NCBI GenBank assembly: GCA_023430945.1
Contig: JAEYYE010000317.1
Span: forward strand, 1-13,340
DNA from: Bacteroidota bacterium
GTDB taxonomy: Bacteria; Bacteroidota; Bacteroidia; Flavobacteriales_F; PHOS-HE28
DNA length: 13,340 bases
Direction of reading: 5' to 3'
In this document: positions 1 through 7,895 of the stretch, piece after piece
Layout: every line of letters begins with the position of its first letter
Numbering within the stretch: the first letter of the stretch is position 1
Notes under the pieces: model-generated
What the model was told of the DNA's origin: nothing
Databases searched by the model: none
Seen by the model: the letters and a program-made list of their open reading frames with translations, nothing else
Translations under genes and position numbers: made by a program

Positions 1-2
1 GG

Positions 3-317
3 CGAAGTCTTCAGGCCGTGATCGGCCGGCTCCGCATCCCGATCGAAGTGGTGCCAAGTTCTTCGATCTACAGGAATTCCGAGCTATCCGGAGCGGAACG
101 CGTGCTCGACATCTGCGCTCGGGAGAAAGCGGATGTCTATGTGAATGCGATCGGTGGAAAGGTGCTTTATTCGAAACAGGATTTCAGGGATCGCGGGATC
201 GATCTGCGTTTCATACGTAGCGCCCCGGAGCTGCCCTCATTGTCGATCATTGATGTGATGATGACAGTGCCACCGGATCGAGTTCTTGAAATGCTCGGTT
301 CATATGATCTGGAATAG
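3..317 (+). CDS. WbqC-like family protein, C-terminal part (5' truncated by window edge)
   Basis: The reading frame is open from the first complete codon at position 3 to the TAG at 315-317, giving 104 visible residues. The GTG at 18 is only an internal valine, because the frame continues upstream without a stop. Family members are usually a little over 200 residues, so roughly the N-terminal half is missing. Visible WbqC-family features are the RVLDIC helix, a YVNAIGGKVLYSK segment (the usual 'Y-x-N-x-x-GG-x-x-LY' stretch), the FRDRGIDLRF segment, and the closing LSIIDVMM block. The family recurs in O-antigen and capsule clusters, and its biochemical role is not firmly established. It lies 54 bp upstream of the ATP-grasp/HAD gene on the same strand. 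The family call is from motif memory; the boundary is certain on the right only. Confidence 0.8.
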   Translation, partial: RSLQAVIGRLRIPIEVVPSSSIYRNSELSGAERVLDICAREKADVYVNAIGGKVLYSKQDFRDRGIDLRFIRSAPELPSLSIIDVMMTVPPDRVLEMLGSYDLE

Positions 318-352
318 TTGTGGACCAGTTCCCATGATCTTCCGGAGTTTCC

Positions 353-360
353 CAACTTTG
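353..360 (+). promoter_or_regulatory. Candidate Bacteroidota-type -7 box (CAACTTTG) before the ATP-grasp/HAD gene
   Basis: CAACTTTG matches the Bacteroidota -7 consensus TAnnTTTG at five of six fixed positions. It lies 11 nt upstream of the ATG at 372 in the 54-bp gap after the WbqC gene. The upstream -33 element is weak (a TTCC at 329-332, about 20 nt away). If real, it would make the long gene train its own transcription unit and argue for the ATG at 372 over the TTG at 318. This is pattern matching only. Confidence 0.35.
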
Positions 361-371
361 GCCGAGCAAGA

Positions 372-1652
372 ATGAGCCGGAAGAACGTACTGATCTATCC
401 ATGCGGTGCCGATAATGCGCTGGAGGTCTATCGATCCATTCGGCATTCGGTCCATATCAATGTGGTGCCAGCCTCAGGCCGATCGGACCATAGCGAGCTG
501 ATCTATGAGGAACCGATCGAGTATCTGCCCTATTACAACGAAGAAGGTTTCGTTGAAGCATTGAACCATCTTGTAGATCGCAACCAGATCGATCTGATCT
601 TCACCACATATGATTCGGTCGGCCTTTTCCTTTCATCCGTGGTGGATCGGTTGAAGTGCAAACTGGTGTTATCGGAACACAGGACGATGAAGATCTGCCG
701 CCATAAGCGGCTCATGTACGAAGCATTGAGGGATCTGGGGTCCTGTCCGCAGGTATATGATGATCTGGACAGCGGGATCGTTTATCCCATTTTCGCCAAA
801 CCCGATGTCGGTGAGGGTTCGCGCGGTACGCATTACGTTGTCGATCGTGCACAGCATTCGGAATTGAAGGAGCAGCACAGGGATCTTGTTTTCGTTGAAT
901 ACCTGCCTGGAAAGGAATACACGATCGACTGTTTCACTGATCGCCATGGTAAATTGCTCTTCGCAGGTGCGCGTGAACGCGTCGAGATGCGTATGGGCAT
1001 GTCCTTTCGTGCTAGGTCCGTTAAGGAACGCGAAGCTTTCGATCGGATCGCAGCGGAGATCAATGAGAGGATCAAATTCCGCGGACTTTGGTTCTTCCAG
1101 GTGAAGGAAGATGCTGAAGGGCGATTGAAGTTGTTGGAAGTCGCAGCGCGTGCGGCCAGTACAATGGGATATTTCCGGCACAAGGGGGTGAACCTGCCGT
1201 TGCTTTCCGTCTTCGATGCGTTGGATATGGACGTGAAGATCAATGAGAACACATATGATGTGGAACTCTTCCGATCTACGCAGAATCGGTATAAGTATGC
1301 CTTCACCTATAACAAGATCTATCTTGATCTGGATGATACTTTGATCATTGATGGGAAGGTGAATAAGGATGTGATCTCACTCGTCTATCAATGTGTGGAT
1401 GCAGGTAAGCAAGTGCATCTGATCACCAAGCATGAATTCGATGTTCATGAAACATTGAGGCGGCATCGCATTGCTCCTGAGTTGTTCGAGTCGATCGTGC
1501 ATGTTCCAATGGCCGATCGCAAAGCGGACCATATCGATCCCGCAGGTGCGATCTTCATAGATAACTGGTACAAGGAACGCGAAGAGGTGCGCGATAAGCA
1601 TGGGATCCCCGTATTCGATGTGGACACGGTTCCTTCACTCAATCATGGATAG
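372..1652 (+). CDS. ATP-grasp ligase / HAD-like hydrolase fusion protein
   Basis: The product is 426 residues from the ATG at 372. A TTG at 318, directly after the previous stop, would add 18 residues that do not resemble a domain start. The N-terminal 300 or so residues look like a carbamoyl-phosphate-synthase-like ATP-grasp enzyme: a lysine in FAKPDVGEGSRG (residues 141-152, nucleotide-binding loop), VEYLPGKEYTID (175-186), and LLEVAARAASTMG with metal-ligand candidate E256. The C-terminal 110 or so residues carry HAD signatures: DLDDT (D319, D321, T323), LITKH, and FIDNWYKE with D397 and E402 spaced like motif IV. ATP-grasp enzymes join a carboxylate to an amine through an acyl phosphate, so an amide decoration on an amino sugar is a plausible job. 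The substrate cannot be read from sequence. Neighbours are WbqC-like and pyruvyltransferase-like genes. Base composition is lower in GC than downstream genes. Confidence 0.82.
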   Translation: MSRKNVLIYPCGADNALEVYRSIRHSVHINVVPASGRSDHSELIYEEPIEYLPYYNEEGFVEALNHLVDRNQIDLIFTTYDSVGLFLSSVVDRLKCKLVLSEHRTMKICRHKRLMYEALRDLGSCPQVYDDLDSGIVYPIFAKPDVGEGSRGTHYVVDRAQHSELKEQHRDLVFVEYLPGKEYTIDCFTDRHGKLLFAGARERVEMRMGMSFRARSVKEREAFDRIAAEINERIKFRGLWFFQVKEDAEGRLKLLEVAARAASTMGYFRHKGVNLPLLSVFDALDMDVKINENTYDVELFRSTQNRYKYAFTYNKIYLDLDDTLIIDGKVNKDVISLVYQCVDAGKQVHLITKHEFDVHETLRRHRIAPELFESIVHVPMADRKADHIDPAGAIFIDNWYKEREEVRDKHGIPVFDVDTVPSLNHG

Positions 1653-1661
1653 CGAACAGGT

Positions 1662-2786
1662 ATGGCAGATTTGAAGATCGCGATGTTCTCTTTCGGTGAC
1701 ATCAATAATTATGGTGACATCCTCTTCGCGCACGTTTTCAATATGGAGATGCGGTCGCGCCTGGCGGATGTGCGGATCGACATGTACTCACCGACCAACG
1801 CGGATATCGGTGGTGTACAGTACAAGGCGTATGCACGGGAAAAGATCGAAGGGAAGTATGATGCGCTGATCCTTGCAGGAGGCGAGGTCGTGCACTTCTT
1901 TGATGAGCGTACATGGGGACCGGTGTATGCCAAGATCGGCGCCGAAGTGGAAAGTGCGCTTCCTTCCGATACGGTGTGGGATTGGGTGGATCTGGAGGTT
2001 CCGTTCAAGGCGTGGATCTCCGTGGGCGTGCGCCCGTTCGAGGACAGGTTGGACGAACTGAAATTGAGGAAGGCGATCGAAGGGCTGGATCTTCTATCAG
2101 TGCGTGGGGTTCTGTCCAAGAAGATCCTGGAACAAGGTGCTCTGAACTTCTATGATCCCCGGATCACCACTACGCCCGATCTCGGCTGGCTTTTTCCGAA
2201 ATACCTTGAACATGGCGGATCGAAAGGCCGGTTGTTCACCGAACACACGCACGGTGAAAGGGAATATGCCATCTATCAGGTGAACAACATTACGGAAGAG
2301 GAGGCCGGGATCGTTGCCGATCAGTTGTGCGACTATCAGCGCCGCCATGGAGTGAGGGTCTTTCTTCTACCCGTGATCCACGCGTGGGAGGATGTACGTT
2401 ACCTCCGCATGATCGCAGCACGGTCCAAAGGAGAATTGGAGGTGCTTCCGAACGATCTGGATATCCTTGAAATGGCCGATCTGATGGTGAACGCACGGAT
2501 CGTGCTTTCATCGAGCTTGCACACGGCTATCACAGCGCTCGCAGCCGGTGTTCCTGCAGCCATCATCAACAAATGGCAGGGAACCAAGCTGCAGGATCTG
2601 TTCGGTCATCAATTCAGGTTGGACTTCTTGGAGAAGGACCTTTCAAGGACGTATGAGATGCTAATGAAGCTGGAGAATGAAAGAAAGGATACTTCGGTCT
2701 TGAAGGCCTATTCCAAATTCATGACGTTGAGCCTTGGGAGATCATTCGATGATCTGGCCTCACGGATCCGAACAGCTGTGGCATGA
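1662..2786 (+). CDS. Polysaccharide pyruvyltransferase family protein
   Basis: The product is 374 residues, close to the usual size of this family. Signatures in order are GDINNYGD near the N terminus (residues 12-19, the usual glycine/asparagine-rich loop), LILAGGEV (69-76), and SSSLHTAITALAAGVPA with H287 (the conserved SxRxH/SLH-type block that ends the family's C-terminal nucleotide-binding half). Characterised members transfer pyruvate from phosphoenolpyruvate onto a sugar to make an acidic ketal. Others with this fold act as glycosyltransferase-like enzymes, so the donor is uncertain. It starts 9 bp after the ATP-grasp/HAD gene, and its TGA is embedded in the ATGA that starts the next glycosyltransferase, which suggests coupled translation. 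A pyruvyl group would add negative charge to the polymer. Confidence 0.82.
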   Translation: MADLKIAMFSFGDINNYGDILFAHVFNMEMRSRLADVRIDMYSPTNADIGGVQYKAYAREKIEGKYDALILAGGEVVHFFDERTWGPVYAKIGAEVESALPSDTVWDWVDLEVPFKAWISVGVRPFEDRLDELKLRKAIEGLDLLSVRGVLSKKILEQGALNFYDPRITTTPDLGWLFPKYLEHGGSKGRLFTEHTHGEREYAIYQVNNITEEEAGIVADQLCDYQRRHGVRVFLLPVIHAWEDVRYLRMIAARSKGELEVLPNDLDILEMADLMVNARIVLSSSLHTAITALAAGVPAAIINKWQGTKLQDLFGHQFRLDFLEKDLSRTYEMLMKLENERKDTSVLKAYSKFMTLSLGRSFDDLASRIRTAVA

Positions 2787-3775
2787 TCGATGATGGACCG
2801 ATCGGATCGGATGTTGGGCCGTTGGTCAGCATCCTGTGCATGTCCTACAACCACGAGCGTTTCATAAGAAAGGCCCTGGATGGATTCCTGCATCAACAGA
2901 TCTCCTTTCCGATCGAGATAGTGGTACATGATGATGCGAGCACCGATCGTTCCGCAGAGATCATCCGCGGATATCAGGACCGCCATCCGGAAGTCATCAG
3001 AGGTATCTATCAGGTACAGAATCAGAAGAAACTGGGAGGTGGCCGGGTGACAAGAACCTTGTACACGGCAGCCAAAGGGAGATACATCGCTTTGTGCGAG
3101 GGCGACGATCATTGGATCGATCCGCACAAATTGCAGCGGCAGATCGATGTCCTGGAGGCCGATCCGCAGGCTATCGCCTGTTTCACCGACGCGTACAACG
3201 AGACGAACGGCGAACGCACCCCCTACATGGATGCCGGTTATGCGACATCGCCGAAGAGCCCCACGATCGGTCAGAAGGAGATCATCACCGGCCAGGGGAT
3301 CCCCACATGCACGTTCGTGTTCCGCAATATGGACATGGAGCCGATCTATGCAGCGCTACGCACCGCACCGGTCGGGGATACCTTGTTGTTCGCTTATCTC
3401 AGCAATTTCGGCCACTTCATCTACCAGCCGGAGCGCACCGGTGTGAGGGTCGTGCATCCGGGCGGTGCCTATTCCATGCGAAGCGCCGTACATAAATTGG
3501 ACATCCATCTTCGCACCCTTCCCTTCATGGACCAGCTCAGCGATCACAAGTACAGCGACGTGATCGCGGCCCGGCACAGGAAAGCGTTGGATCTGGCCTG
3601 GCACGAGGCGGTGCACACCAACAACCGGGAGCTTGCCCGCTACGTGTTCCCGCTGATCAAGCGGGATCGCGGCGCGTTCGGCTGGAACGCCACCACCACG
3701 CTGCGCAATTTCTTCAGGGCGTACTGGCCGCTGCCGGAAAGGATCTATTCCCGCCTGAGCGGCGCTTCCGCATGA
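2783..3775 (+). CDS. Glycosyltransferase family 2 (GT-A fold)
   Basis: The product is 330 residues. The GT2 core begins at PLVSILCMSYNHERFI (residues 13-28). The nucleotide-binding HDDASTD lies at 49-55, and the metal-binding DxD equivalent is EGDDHW at 106-111, followed by DPHKLQRQ, a common arrangement in this subgroup. The C-terminal half ends in a basic stretch with no obvious transmembrane segment, so the enzyme should be cytosolic or peripherally membrane bound, transferring a sugar from a nucleotide donor to a lipid-linked glycan. The ATG overlaps the stop of the pyruvyltransferase gene by 4 nt (ATGA at 2783-2786), and its own stop overlaps the next gene the same way. Sugar specificity is not predictable. 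Confidence 0.9.
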   Translation: MIDDGPIGSDVGPLVSILCMSYNHERFIRKALDGFLHQQISFPIEIVVHDDASTDRSAEIIRGYQDRHPEVIRGIYQVQNQKKLGGGRVTRTLYTAAKGRYIALCEGDDHWIDPHKLQRQIDVLEADPQAIACFTDAYNETNGERTPYMDAGYATSPKSPTIGQKEIITGQGIPTCTFVFRNMDMEPIYAALRTAPVGDTLLFAYLSNFGHFIYQPERTGVRVVHPGGAYSMRSAVHKLDIHLRTLPFMDQLSDHKYSDVIAARHRKALDLAWHEAVHTNNRELARYVFPLIKRDRGAFGWNATTTLRNFFRAYWPLPERIYSRLSGASA

Positions 3776-4941
3776 ATGGCCGAAAGATCCGGGTGGCCTA
3801 TTTCACGCATTACGCCGATCTCTACGGCGCCAACCGATCGCTGCTGGATCTGGTCGTGGAACTTCGCGATCGTGGCCTGGTAGAACCCTTCGTGATCTGC
3901 GCGGCCGAAGGTCCGCTCACCGATCGGTTGAAGCAGCTGGGGATCGACCAAGCGATCGTGCCGTTCTCCATGTGGATGGCGAAACGCGTGTACATGGGCC
4001 GCCCGCATCACAGGTTGGTGCAATGGCTGGGTTATCGCAAGGCTTCACGCGAACGGCTGCGGAAGGACAAGGCCCTTGTTCCCCGGCTGGCCCAACTTAT
4101 TCGAGAAAGGCGGATCGAAGTGTTGCACGTGAATTCCAGCGTGATCGGCATCGGGCATCTGCTTCAACAAAAGCTGAAGTTGCCGCTGGTCTGGCACGTC
4201 CGCGAACTGGTCTTCAAGCATTACGGACTGCATCCGGATGTCGGCTTCAGCGGCTTCCGCCGTGCGCTGCTGAAGGCCGATCGGGTGATCGCCATCAGCG
4301 ATGCGGTGAAGCAGGAGCTTGGTGGGTTGAAGAACTGCGTGGTGATCCACAACGGCATCATCAGCGATGAAGCGTATCGCCAGCGAATGGATCGGAAACC
4401 CCGATTCGCCGGTGATCCCTTCACTTTCACCTTGATCGGTTATTTCCACAAAAGCAAGGGCCAGATCGAAGCGATCGAGGCATTCGCCGAAGTGAAGGAA
4501 AGGGCACCGCAGGTCAAACTGTTGATCGCAGGTTCGGGGAATGCCAAAGAGATCCGGGCACGTGTGGATTCCCTCGGGATCGCGAATGCGGTGGAGTTCG
4601 CCGGTTTCGTGAACGATCCCGATCGGCTTTACGAAAGGACCGATGTTCTCCTGAATTGCAGTCGGCACGAAGCGCTGGGCCGCGTCACGATCGAAGCGAT
4701 GTTCCACCGCGTGCCGGTGATCGGCCATGCTTCAGGCGCGACACCGGAATTGATCCAGCACGGCCGCACGGGTTTTCTCTATCACACACCGGAAGAGCTT
4801 GCCGCCGCCATGATGAGGATGCTGCAACAGCCGCAGCTGCGATCGGAAATGGGGGAGGAGGCCTTCCGGACGCTGGGCGATCGCTTCTCTGTGCAGGCCC
4901 GATCGCAGGACGTTCATCGGTTGTACATGGAGTTGGTGTGA
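3772..4941 (+). CDS. Glycosyltransferase family 4 (GT-B fold)
   Basis: The product is 389 residues with the full two-domain GT-B layout. The N-terminal half holds YGANRSLLDL (residues 18-27, the glycine-containing acceptor-side loop), HVNSS and WHVRE, then the hinge motif VVIHNGI. The C-terminal half holds FTLIGYFHKSKGQ, LLIAGSG, and the donor-binding EX7E motif in SRHEALGRVTIEA with E300 and E308, followed by GVPV-like HRVPVIGH and GATPELI. Such enzymes are metal-independent retaining transferases that use a nucleotide sugar. The start ATG forms an ATGA overlap (3772-3775) with the preceding GT2 gene, making a coupled trio with the pyruvyltransferase. The stop is followed by the widest gap in the gene train, 90 bp. 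Confidence 0.92.
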   Translation: MNGRKIRVAYFTHYADLYGANRSLLDLVVELRDRGLVEPFVICAAEGPLTDRLKQLGIDQAIVPFSMWMAKRVYMGRPHHRLVQWLGYRKASRERLRKDKALVPRLAQLIRERRIEVLHVNSSVIGIGHLLQQKLKLPLVWHVRELVFKHYGLHPDVGFSGFRRALLKADRVIAISDAVKQELGGLKNCVVIHNGIISDEAYRQRMDRKPRFAGDPFTFTLIGYFHKSKGQIEAIEAFAEVKERAPQVKLLIAGSGNAKEIRARVDSLGIANAVEFAGFVNDPDRLYERTDVLLNCSRHEALGRVTIEAMFHRVPVIGHASGATPELIQHGRTGFLYHTPEELAAAMMRMLQQPQLRSEMGEEAFRTLGDRFSVQARSQDVHRLYMELV

Positions 4942-4959
4942 TCGCCCGATCACCCGCAC

Positions 4960-4991
4960 TTGCCGCATTCTTCTGTAATTGATGAACTTCG
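4960..4991 (+). promoter_or_regulatory. Weak candidate internal promoter before the methyltransferase gene
   Basis: In the 90-bp gap 4942-5031 there is a TTG at 4960-4962 and a GAACTTCG at 4984-4991. Their 21-nt spacing suits a Bacteroidota promoter (TTG-type -33 and TAnnTTTG-type -7). The second box matches only four of six fixed positions, but the related boxes near 13064 and 13116 also end in TTCG. The stretch is visibly richer in A and T than its surroundings. It would split the train into two transcription units. Speculative. Confidence 0.22.
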
Positions 4992-5024
4992 CGTCGCCCT
5001 AGCTCCTTATGGAGATCGGCGAAG
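4987..5024 (+). other. Imperfect hairpin in the leader of the methyltransferase gene
   Basis: An inner perfect stem CTCC-TTAT-GGAG (5003-5014) is nested inside an outer inverted repeat CTTCGC (4987-4992) / GCGAAG (5019-5024). The structure ends 7 nt before the ATG at 5032. It lacks a T-run, so it is not a classical intrinsic terminator. It could influence ribosome access or slow transcription in this gap, or it could be coincidental. Confidence 0.25.
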
Positions 5025-5031
5025 AACAGGA

Positions 5032-5751
5032 ATGAGCGTACATCCGAGCAGCATATATCTGGGAATGCCGTTGCAGCGCGACACCCAGGATATCTACATC
5101 GCGCGTACGCAGATCGAAACGGCCCTGCGCAAAGCGCTGCCGCATTTCAAGGGCGAATTCCTCGATGTGGGCTGCGGCAAACAACCCTACCGCGAACTGA
5201 TCCTGTCGCAGCCGGGCGTGCAGCGATACATCGGCCTGGACCTGGAACAGGCGGTGGATCCGGCCTACAGCCGGGTTCTGCCGGACATCACCTGGAACGG
5301 AGCGCGGATCCCCCTGGAAGATGCTTCGATCGATTCCGCGATGGCCACGGAAGTGCTCGAGCATTGCCCCGATCCAGCGATGGTGTTGAAGGAGATCTGG
5401 CGTGTGTTGCGGCCAGGCGGCATTTTCTTTCTCACCGTTCCGTTCCTGTGGCCCCTGCACGATGTGCCGTACGACGAATACCGTTACACACCCTTCGCCA
5501 TGGACCGGCTGCTGAAGGATGCCGGGTTCACACAGGTGCGATCGGAACCGATGGGCGGCTGGGATGCGAGCCTCGCGCAAATGATCGGGCTCTATGTGAT
5601 GCGTGCACCGATGGGTCATCGCAAACGGCAGGTGCTTAGTGCGCTCACGCTCCCGATAGTGCGATGGTTCATCAAGCGCGATCACATGCCTGATGTGATG
5701 AGCAAGCCGATGATCACCGGCCTTTGGGCCATTGCCTATAGACCGCAGTGA
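5032..5751 (+). CDS. Class I SAM-dependent methyltransferase
   Basis: The product is 239 residues from the ATG at 5032. A TTG at 4960 in the same frame would add 24 residues without family features and would run through the leader hairpin, so ATG is preferred. The Rossmann methyltransferase motifs are clear: motif I LDVGCGKQPY (residues 44-53, SAM binding), an acidic residue ending strand 2 in YIGLD (D70), EVLEH (107-111), and LRPGG (126-130), then FFLTVPF. This is the Methyltransf_11-like layout. The likely role in this locus is O- or N-methylation of a sugar, possibly at a chain end. It follows a 90-bp gap and overlaps the next GT4 gene by GTGA (5748-5751). Acceptor identity is unknown. Confidence 0.88.
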   Translation: MSVHPSSIYLGMPLQRDTQDIYIARTQIETALRKALPHFKGEFLDVGCGKQPYRELILSQPGVQRYIGLDLEQAVDPAYSRVLPDITWNGARIPLEDASIDSAMATEVLEHCPDPAMVLKEIWRVLRPGGIFFLTVPFLWPLHDVPYDEYRYTPFAMDRLLKDAGFTQVRSEPMGGWDASLAQMIGLYVMRAPMGHRKRQVLSALTLPIVRWFIKRDHMPDVMSKPMITGLWAIAYRPQ

Positions 5752-6869
5752 ACGGAAGGGAGCGCGCATTGCGGATCGCGGTGGCTTATCCGGGCTATTC
5801 TCCGGAGACGTTCGTGCAGGCTCACCTGGATCATTTGAATGATGTAGTGTTGTATCTGTGGGATGGTTTTCCGCCGAGGCGTGCGGGAGACAGGATACTG
5901 CTTCATGAAGCTGGCTTTGGAAGATTGAACGATGCGTTGATGGGAAGAATGCGTGGACGCGATCTGCACGCCGAACATGTACAGCGCATCACGAAGGAAT
6001 TGCGAAGGAGCAAAGCCGATGTCGTACTCGCGGAATTCGGGTACCAGGCGGCGGAGATGATCGCACCGTGTGCGAAAGCGAACGTGCCACTGGTGGCGCA
6101 CTTCCATGGGATCGATGCGCATGGCCATAAATACCTGGAGCGTTACGGAAAGTATGCCGGACTTTTCCGATCGGCAGCGGCGATCATTGCAGTGAGCCGC
6201 CATATGCATGAACATCTGCTCGCCTTGGGATCACCCAGGGATCGCACCTTCCACATTTGTTACGGTGTGGACATGGATCGTTTTGATGGGAACAGAAAGC
6301 CCGCTCAAGCGCCGCACTTTCTTGCCATTGGCCGATTTGTGGAGAAGAAAGCGCCACACCTTATGATCCTGGCTTTCGCGAAGGTCCTGCAGAAAGTGCC
6401 TGATGCACGGCTCACCATGATCGGTGATGGCAGGCTTTGGGGAGCGTGCGTGCAGCTCGTGAAGGCGTTGGGCCTATCGGGAAGTGTCGATCTTACCGGA
6501 GCAAGGGATCACGATCAAGTAGCTGGATCGCTTCACATGTGCACTGCATTCGTTCAACATAGCGTTACGGCGATGGATGGCGATTCCGAAGGCACGCCGG
6601 TAGCTGTCCTTGAAGCGCTGGCCAGCGGTGTTCCTGTGATCGCCACGCGCCACGCCGGCATTCCCGATGTGGTGCAACACGAAGTGAACGGGCTCTTGTG
6701 CGATGAGCTCGATATCGACACCATGGCGTCGAACATGTTGCGGGTGATCGCCGAACCTGAATTTGCTGCCGCCCTTGGCCGGAGCGGCCGGGAAACCGCC
6801 ATGCGTGATTTTCCCCTGCAGGGGCAGATCGCTAAATTGCGTTCGGTGCTCGAGCGCGTTGTCAAGTAA
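5748..6869 (+). CDS. Glycosyltransferase family 4 (GT-B fold), GTG start
   Basis: The product is 373 residues. The C-terminal donor domain shows FLAIGRFVEKKAPHLMI, LTMIGDG, and SEGTPVAVLEALASGVPVIAT, with the EX7E pair E281 and E289, then GIPDVV and NGLL. The N-terminal half holds LVAHFHGIDAHG and IIAVSRHMHEHL followed by YGVDMDRF, a typical GT4 hinge. I chose GTG at 5748 because it overlaps the methyltransferase stop as GTGA, matching the coupling seen elsewhere in the train. A TTG at 5769, 6 nt after an AGGGAG that resembles a Shine-Dalgarno, would give a start reading MRIAVAYPGYS and is a real alternative. The role is sugar addition from a nucleotide donor; specificity is unknown. Confidence 0.9.
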   Translation: MNGRERALRIAVAYPGYSPETFVQAHLDHLNDVVLYLWDGFPPRRAGDRILLHEAGFGRLNDALMGRMRGRDLHAEHVQRITKELRRSKADVVLAEFGYQAAEMIAPCAKANVPLVAHFHGIDAHGHKYLERYGKYAGLFRSAAAIIAVSRHMHEHLLALGSPRDRTFHICYGVDMDRFDGNRKPAQAPHFLAIGRFVEKKAPHLMILAFAKVLQKVPDARLTMIGDGRLWGACVQLVKALGLSGSVDLTGARDHDQVAGSLHMCTAFVQHSVTAMDGDSEGTPVAVLEALASGVPVIATRHAGIPDVVQHEVNGLLCDELDIDTMASNMLRVIAEPEFAAALGRSGRETAMRDFPLQGQIAKLRSVLERVVK

Positions 6870-6887
6870 GTCGCTGCTGCCGATCCA

Positions 6888-7895
6888 ATGTCCAGTCCAC
6901 CGCGCATCTCCTTGATCACGCCCAGCTTCCAGCAGGCGCAATACCTGGAGGAATGTTTGCGCTCGGTGCATGATCAAGGGTATCCGCACCTCGATCATCT
7001 CGTGGCCGATGGCGGAAGCACCGATGGGTCGAAAGAGATCATCGAGCGCTTTTCCGATCGTATCAGTTGGTGGCGCAGCGAGCGTGACGCAGGCCAGAGC
7101 GATGCGCTGAACAAGGGGTTGCGTCATGCAGATGGCGAGATCTTCGGCTGGATCAATAGTGATGATCTGATGTTGCCGGGTTCACTTTCCCACATCGGTG
7201 AAGTGTTCGCACAGGATCCCGATCTGTTGATCTACGAAGGCGGACGGATCATCCTCAACGCCGATGGATCGCGGGTGCACGCGAAGGGCAACGATCCAAA
7301 GGACCGGAAGCGGCTCTTCACGCGTCCGTGCATCAACCAGCAATCCACCTTCTATCGCATGAGCGCCGTGAAGGCCGCCGGTGGCGTCGATCCAGCGCTG
7401 CACCACGTGATGGACCTTGAACTTTGGTGGCGCACCCTTTTCCTCTTCGGTACGGATCGGATCGGGATCGATGGGTTCCCGATCGCGGATTTCCGCATGC
7501 ATGAAATGAGCAAGACAGGCCAGGGGCTCGATCCATTCATCGCCGAGCAGGCGGCCATCCTTCACAGCGCGTGTACGATCAATGGAGAAAAGGAGCTTGC
7601 TGCGATCCTTGCGATCGGCCATGAACTTCCGCAGGGCTTGCGACCGATGGATGTTTCCGCCGGGAACCATGGACTGGTGCGGGAGATGACGCTCGCATTC
7701 CTGCTGAAGTGGAACAAGCGGATCTACAACGAACGGCAGTTCCTTATGATGAAGGCGCTGCTTCCGATCGTGGATCGGGCCGAACTGATCGCGATCGATG
7801 GGCAGGAGATCGTGGCCGCGTTGTACGATCAGCTCGCACCGCGCAACTGGCTGCTTTTCCGCGCGAGCCGCAAATGGGAACATCTCTTCGGATGA
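6888..7895 (+). CDS. Glycosyltransferase family 2 (WcaA-like)
   Basis: The product is 335 residues. GT2 motifs are RISLITPSFQQAQYLEECLRSV at the N terminus, ADGGSTDGS (residues 40-48), SERDAGQSDALNKGL (64-78, a block typical of one well-populated GT2 subgroup), and WINSDDLMLPG (88-98), where SDD is the DxD-type metal site. FTRPCINQQSTFYR and the MDLELWWR segment follow, as in acceptor-side regions of this subgroup. The ATG lies 18 bp after the preceding GT4 stop and has no Shine-Dalgarno. The 3' end overlaps the following GT2 gene as ATGA (7892-7895), so two GT2 enzymes are made as a coupled pair. Sugar specificity is unknown. Confidence 0.9.
   Translation: MSSPPRISLITPSFQQAQYLEECLRSVHDQGYPHLDHLVADGGSTDGSKEIIERFSDRISWWRSERDAGQSDALNKGLRHADGEIFGWINSDDLMLPGSLSHIGEVFAQDPDLLIYEGGRIILNADGSRVHAKGNDPKDRKRLFTRPCINQQSTFYRMSAVKAAGGVDPALHHVMDLELWWRTLFLFGTDRIGIDGFPIADFRMHEMSKTGQGLDPFIAEQAAILHSACTINGEKELAAILAIGHELPQGLRPMDVSAGNHGLVREMTLAFLLKWNKRIYNERQFLMMKALLPIVDRAELIAIDGQEIVAALYDQLAPRNWLLFRASRKWEHLFG

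Noticed and set aside
4960..5031. TTG start for the methyltransferase at 4960
   Set aside because: The extra 24 residues have no family similarity that I can see, a TTG start is unlikely when an ATG lies at the expected place, and the stretch contains the leader hairpin.
4999..5769. Minus-strand open frame of 256 codons opposite the methyltransferase gene
   Set aside because: It is the antisense shadow of a gene with clear SAM-binding motifs, with low-complexity His/Arg-rich translation.
7709..7891. N-terminal extension of the GT2 gene that starts at 7892
   Set aside because: It lies inside the preceding GT2 gene in another frame and resembles no domain. The ATG at 7892 starts the GT2 motif at once and overlaps the previous stop as ATGA.
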